From NCBI GenBank assembly GCA_017651385.1, contig JAGCCY010000173.1:1-19193 (forward strand): DNA of 19,193 nucleotides, written 5' to 3'. Within the stretch, counting starts at the first letter, position 1; every line of letters begins with the position of its first letter. Below, one piece after another: positions 16,472 to 19,193 of the stretch. The position numbers and the translations under genes were made by a program. The notes under the pieces are model-generated. The model made no database searches. It was not told the origin of the DNA and saw only the letters and a program-made list of their open reading frames with translations. This DNA is from Lachnospiraceae bacterium. GTDB lineage: Bacteria > Bacillota > Clostridia > Lachnospirales > Lachnospiraceae.

Positions 16472-16500
16472 TTTAAAAATCCGCGCACATCTTATATACT
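16472..16500 (+). promoter_or_regulatory. Candidate promoter of the sigma factor operon
   Basis: TTTAAA (16472-16477) and TATACT (16495-16500) are separated by 17 bases, with an AT-rich tract upstream. This is a fair housekeeping-type promoter between the terminator and the sigma gene. ECF operons often control themselves. The nearby CCGTCTAA (16505-16512) resembles ECF -10 elements, but I see no well-spaced -35 partner for it. Confidence 0.4.
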
Positions 16501-16532
16501 TAATCCGTCTAACAATATGAACGAGGTAATCC

Positions 16533-16976
16533 ATGGATATAGAACTGTACTATGACAAGATATACAGGTATATCTTTTTTAAAGTCAATAACAGAACCCT
16601 CGCCGAAGATCTGACACAGGAAACGTTCTTAAGATTTTTGGGAGCCGAGTGCGAACAGCCCGAGCGGTTTCTTTATACGATCGCTAGGAATCTTTGCATT
16701 GATGAATACAGGCGCATTAAGCCGTTAAGTACCGAGGATGAGGAGGCTTTAGATGTTTCATGCGAGTTTGAAAACACTCTTGTAAACAGCCTTACGGTGC
16801 GAAAGGCACTTGAAAGTCTTAATCCGGATGACAGGGATATGCTGATAATGAGGTATGTTAACAGCGAACCGATCCAGGACATAGCACGGTTTTATGATAT
16901 GTCGAGGTTTGCGGTATACAGAAGGATAAAAGAAGCCGGAAACAGGCTTAAAAAACTGTTGGAAGGGGGGAACTGA
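16533..16976 (+). CDS. Short ECF-type RNA polymerase sigma factor
   Basis: This 147-residue sigma-70 family protein has only regions 2 and 4. Region 2 covers about residues 5-62, with the core-binding helix motif LAEDLTQETFLRFL at 23-36 and the DNA-melting/-10 segment near FLYTIARNLCIDEYRR (46-61). Region 4 covers about residues 88-145, with ALESLNPDDRDMLIMRYV and a helix-turn-helix near 113-135 (PIQDIARFYDMSRFAVYRR). It is shorter than the usual 160-190 residue ECF factor because the N-terminus and the linker are short. The ribosome binding site GAGG (16523-16526) supports the start. Its stop shares a base with the next start (TGATG). It probably switches on the membrane protein and ABC transporter genes behind it, and perhaps itself. 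Confidence 0.9.
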   Translation: MDIELYYDKIYRYIFFKVNNRTLAEDLTQETFLRFLGAECEQPERFLYTIARNLCIDEYRRIKPLSTEDEEALDVSCEFENTLVNSLTVRKALESLNPDDRDMLIMRYVNSEPIQDIARFYDMSRFAVYRRIKEAGNRLKKLLEGGN

Positions 16977-17701
16977 TGATGAAAGACAAAGACTTAAAGA
17001 TAATACTGACTGAATACGCGGGAAAGCCCGGTCACCTTAAAAAAGACACATTTATACGAAGTGTTACAAAAGACGCAGGCAAAGAACACGTAAGTACATT
17101 TAAAATGATCGCCGTTCAGGCAGGATACATAAGAGTATATGTATGGCTGATCTCGATCGCCGTTGCATGTCTTCCCCTTTTCGGTGCCGATATGTTCCGC
17201 TTTGCGACACTTGACGCCGTGGCCGATCTTATGCCCTTTGTGGCGGGTGTCGGTATAATAGAGGCGATGCGCGCCAGGATGTATGATATGACGGAACTTG
17301 AATCGGTCACTCTTTTGTCGGGAAAAGGTGTTTTTTATGCAAGGATGATACTGATAGGTGTCGTGCAGTTTGCATTGATCCCCGTTTCTGCAGTGCTGAT
17401 GGCATTCGCGGATACCGGCAGCGTTATCGATCATTGCGTAAAGCTTGTTCTTCCGTATTGTATTACGGCTATCATATGCCTGATCGTCGAGCGGACGAGA
17501 TTCGGAAGAGAAAACGTTTTGGTATGCCTTGCGGTTGCGGGAGCGGTCTTTGCGATAAGACAGTCACTCGTCTCGTTCGCCCGCTATGATCCGGGAAGTT
17601 TAACACTTACGATCGCGGCAGCAGTGCTCATCATCGTTCAGATCTTTGAATTTTATAAAACAGTGAGAACAGTAGGAACAGGAGAAGTCGAATGGAATTA
17701 A
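16976..17701 (+). CDS. Six-helix membrane protein, possible anti-sigma factor
   Basis: This 241-residue integral membrane protein is not of a family I can name. A soluble, Lys-rich N-terminus of about 50 residues precedes about six hydrophobic segments (roughly 53-70, 79-97, 121-143, 155-171, 179-195 and 208-226). It sits between the sigma factor and the ABC ATPase, where anti-sigma factors usually lie. The N-terminus is long enough to hold a sigma factor. However, it lacks the His-x3-Cys-x2-Cys motif of zinc-binding anti-sigma factors and has no cysteine there at all. It may be a sensor or anti-sigma factor of a different kind, or an extra transporter subunit. The ribosome binding site GGAAGGGG before 16976 supports the start; ATG at 16979 is equally possible. 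It overlaps the ATPase gene by 10 bases. Confidence 0.75.
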   Translation: MMKDKDLKIILTEYAGKPGHLKKDTFIRSVTKDAGKEHVSTFKMIAVQAGYIRVYVWLISIAVACLPLFGADMFRFATLDAVADLMPFVAGVGIIEAMRARMYDMTELESVTLLSGKGVFYARMILIGVVQFALIPVSAVLMAFADTGSVIDHCVKLVLPYCITAIICLIVERTRFGRENVLVCLAVAGAVFAIRQSLVSFARYDPGSLTLTIAAAVLIIVQIFEFYKTVRTVGTGEVEWN

Positions 17702-18381
17702 AAGCATCGGGACTGACCAAACAATACGGCAGCAAAACGGCCGTTGACAACATGAGTTTTGAGATCGGTAAAGGCGTGACGGGTCTGCTGGGCGCCAACG
17801 GAGCGGGCAAGACTACACTCATGCGCATGATGTGCGGGATACTTACACCCACGAGCGGCGAGATCGAATATGACGGATACAGGGTTGAGAGTGAAGAGTA
17901 CAGGAACGTTCTCGGATATCTTCCTCAGGATTTCGGGTATTATCCTGAATTTACGGGGATGGATTTTCTTAAATATTTCTGCGCCCTTAAAGGTATCGAC
18001 AAAAAAGCCGCAAATACAAGGTGCGAAGAACTGCTTGAACTTGTCGGCCTTAAGGATATGGGAAAAGTTAAGGTCAAAAAGTATTCGGGAGGCATGAAGC
18101 AGCGTCTCGGTATAGCCCAGGCGATCATCAACCGTCCGGAAGTACTTATCCTTGACGAACCGACCGCAGGCCTCGATCCCAAGGAGCGTGTGCGTTTCAG
18201 AAGCCTCATCGAAGAACTCGGAAAAGTATCGATCGTTGTATTGTCCACCCATATCGTGTCCGATATCGAGCATATCGCCGACCGCATCATCATGATGAAG
18301 AGCGGGCATATCATATGGCAGGGCTCCTGGAAAGAGGAACAGGGAAGTCTTGAAGAGTTTTATCTTAAGGAATTTGAGTAA
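17692..18381 (+). CDS. ABC transporter ATPase, BcrA/CcmA-like
   Basis: This 229-residue cytoplasmic ATPase has the Walker A motif GANGAGKTT at 34-42, a Q-loop near Gln79, the signature YSGGMKQR at 131-138, Walker B VLILDEP at 151-157 and the switch His187. The GANGAGKTT and SGGMKQR forms place it with the drug/peptide resistance (BcrA-like, ABC-2 partner) group. It is clearly different from the two LolD-like ATPases earlier in the window. It is short, lacking the C-terminal extension found in longer BcrA-like proteins. AGGAGA at 17680-17685 is its ribosome binding site, inside the end of the membrane protein gene. It should drive the permease that begins 60 bases downstream. Confidence 0.94.
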   Translation: MELKASGLTKQYGSKTAVDNMSFEIGKGVTGLLGANGAGKTTLMRMMCGILTPTSGEIEYDGYRVESEEYRNVLGYLPQDFGYYPEFTGMDFLKYFCALKGIDKKAANTRCEELLELVGLKDMGKVKVKKYSGGMKQRLGIAQAIINRPEVLILDEPTAGLDPKERVRFRSLIEELGKVSIVVLSTHIVSDIEHIADRIIMMKSGHIIWQGSWKEEQGSLEEFYLKEFE

Positions 18382-18441
18382 TATATCTTAACGGCACGGA
18401 ATGTGCAGAAACATTTATTGGCAGGCATGGAACGGAGAAAT

Positions 18442-19193
18442 ATGAAAAAGAGAAATTGTTTTTTTACACTGTATAAATATGAAATTTTTAAAATATTCAA
18501 AAACAAAGTCGCTTTCGCGACATTTCTGATATTCTTTGTGTTTTCTTTTATCCAGGGAGAATTTGAAGTACGCGGAAACCTTGACCCTGAGGATCTTCCG
18601 AGATATCAGGCTATGGACGGGCGCGTGATAGACGACGGATTCATATCCGAAATGCTGGCGGCAACCGATGAGATGGGAGAACCCATTGACCCCGATGAAC
18701 TTGAATATGACGGGATCAGATCGTGGGTTCGGGATATATGGGGTTACAGGACGGCCCTTACGGGGATAAACGAAAGCACCGTATATCATAAAAGAGAAGA
18801 ATCCATTGCGGAAACATATGAGGATCTTAAACTGTCGGAAGGTGAGATCGCATACTGGCAGGAACGGGAGCAGAAGCTTGAAAAGCCTTTTAAAATATAT
18901 GACACTGCGGTTATAAGCGGAGTGCTGGAGGGAACGACAAACTTTATCATATATATGATAATGATAGTCGGGATAAGTCTTGCGGCCATATTTGCGATCG
19001 AGACGCAGCGCCGCACGGATCCGATGATAAGATCATCCATAAACGGAAGGGCGGAGCTGTATTTTGCAAAGATACTTGCCGGTATGACATATGCATTAAC
19101 AGGCCTTTTCATCGTCGTTGTGGGATTTTTGACATACGTCGGACTTGAGTGGGGATTTCCGGGCATGCAGGCCGCCGTTCAGATATACCTTCC
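18442..19193 (+). CDS. ABC-2-like permease, 3'-truncated by window end
   Basis: An open frame runs from ATG 18442 to the window end without a stop, giving 250 codons. A basic start (MKKRNCFFTLYKYEIFKIFKNK) leads into a first membrane helix (VAFATFLIFFVFSFIQG, about 23-39). An acidic outer region of about 125 residues follows, with EDL, DPDELEYDG and a helical EERE stretch. Further helices are FIIYMIMIVGISLAAIFAI (about 167-185), then ILAGMTYALTGLFIVVVGFL. This is the usual plan of ABC-2 type permeases. CGGAGA ends 3 to 4 bases before this ATG. The in-frame ATG at 18427 is possible but has no useful ribosome binding site. It follows the BcrA-like ATPase gene, so the two form one transporter. 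The rest of the gene, and any further subunit, lies outside the window. Confidence 0.82.
   Translation, partial: MKKRNCFFTLYKYEIFKIFKNKVAFATFLIFFVFSFIQGEFEVRGNLDPEDLPRYQAMDGRVIDDGFISEMLAATDEMGEPIDPDELEYDGIRSWVRDIWGYRTALTGINESTVYHKREESIAETYEDLKLSEGEIAYWQEREQKLEKPFKIYDTAVISGVLEGTTNFIIYMIMIVGISLAAIFAIETQRRTDPMIRSSINGRAELYFAKILAGMTYALTGLFIVVVGFLTYVGLEWGFPGMQAAVQIYL

Noticed and set aside
17698..18309. 203-codon open frame on the minus strand
   Set aside because: It mirrors the BcrA-like ATPase, whose motifs are all in the + frame; this is a shadow of codon bias.

Overview
The window reads as chromosomal DNA of a low-to-middle GC Gram-positive anaerobe. The likeliest group is rumen or gut Clostridia, in the Lachnospiraceae (Butyrivibrio/Roseburia-like) range. 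This is inferred from the gene families, the strong AGGAGG-type ribosome binding sites, the Gram-positive lipoprotein signals and the lack of outer-membrane genes. All convincing genes are on the + strand and packed in three blocks; no gap reaches 300 bases. There is no tRNA, rRNA, CRISPR array, insertion sequence or phage gene that I can support.

Block 1 (1-5206) is a carbohydrate uptake locus of the CUT1 ABC type. It holds the 3' part of a DUF5696-like gene, two overlapping sugar permease genes, and a solute-binding lipoprotein gene with its own strong ribosome binding site. It ends in a clear rho-independent terminator. No importer ATPase is present, as is usual for systems that share an MsmX/UgpC-type ATPase.

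Block 2 (about 5277-16456) starts at a candidate promoter and ends at a second clear terminator. Its first five genes are translationally coupled and encode a MacAB/Ykn-like exporter: a single adaptor lipoprotein, a 703-residue lipoprotein that looks like two adaptors fused head to tail, a 934-residue FtsX-type permease, and two different ATPases. The second ATPase carries a C-terminal AbrB-like domain. A cytoplasmic GH43 glycosidase follows after 14 bases. Then come two tandem paralogues with features of the U32/UbiU-UbiV fold, including cysteine sets that could hold Fe-S clusters. Whether exporter, glycosidase and U32-like pair work together is unknown, but this is the most unusual part of the window.

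Block 3 (16472 to the right edge) is a separate operon: a short ECF sigma factor, a six-helix membrane protein in the usual anti-sigma position, an ABC ATPase, and the first 250 codons of an ABC-2-like permease cut by the window end. It looks like a self-regulated stress or antimicrobial-peptide-response transporter.
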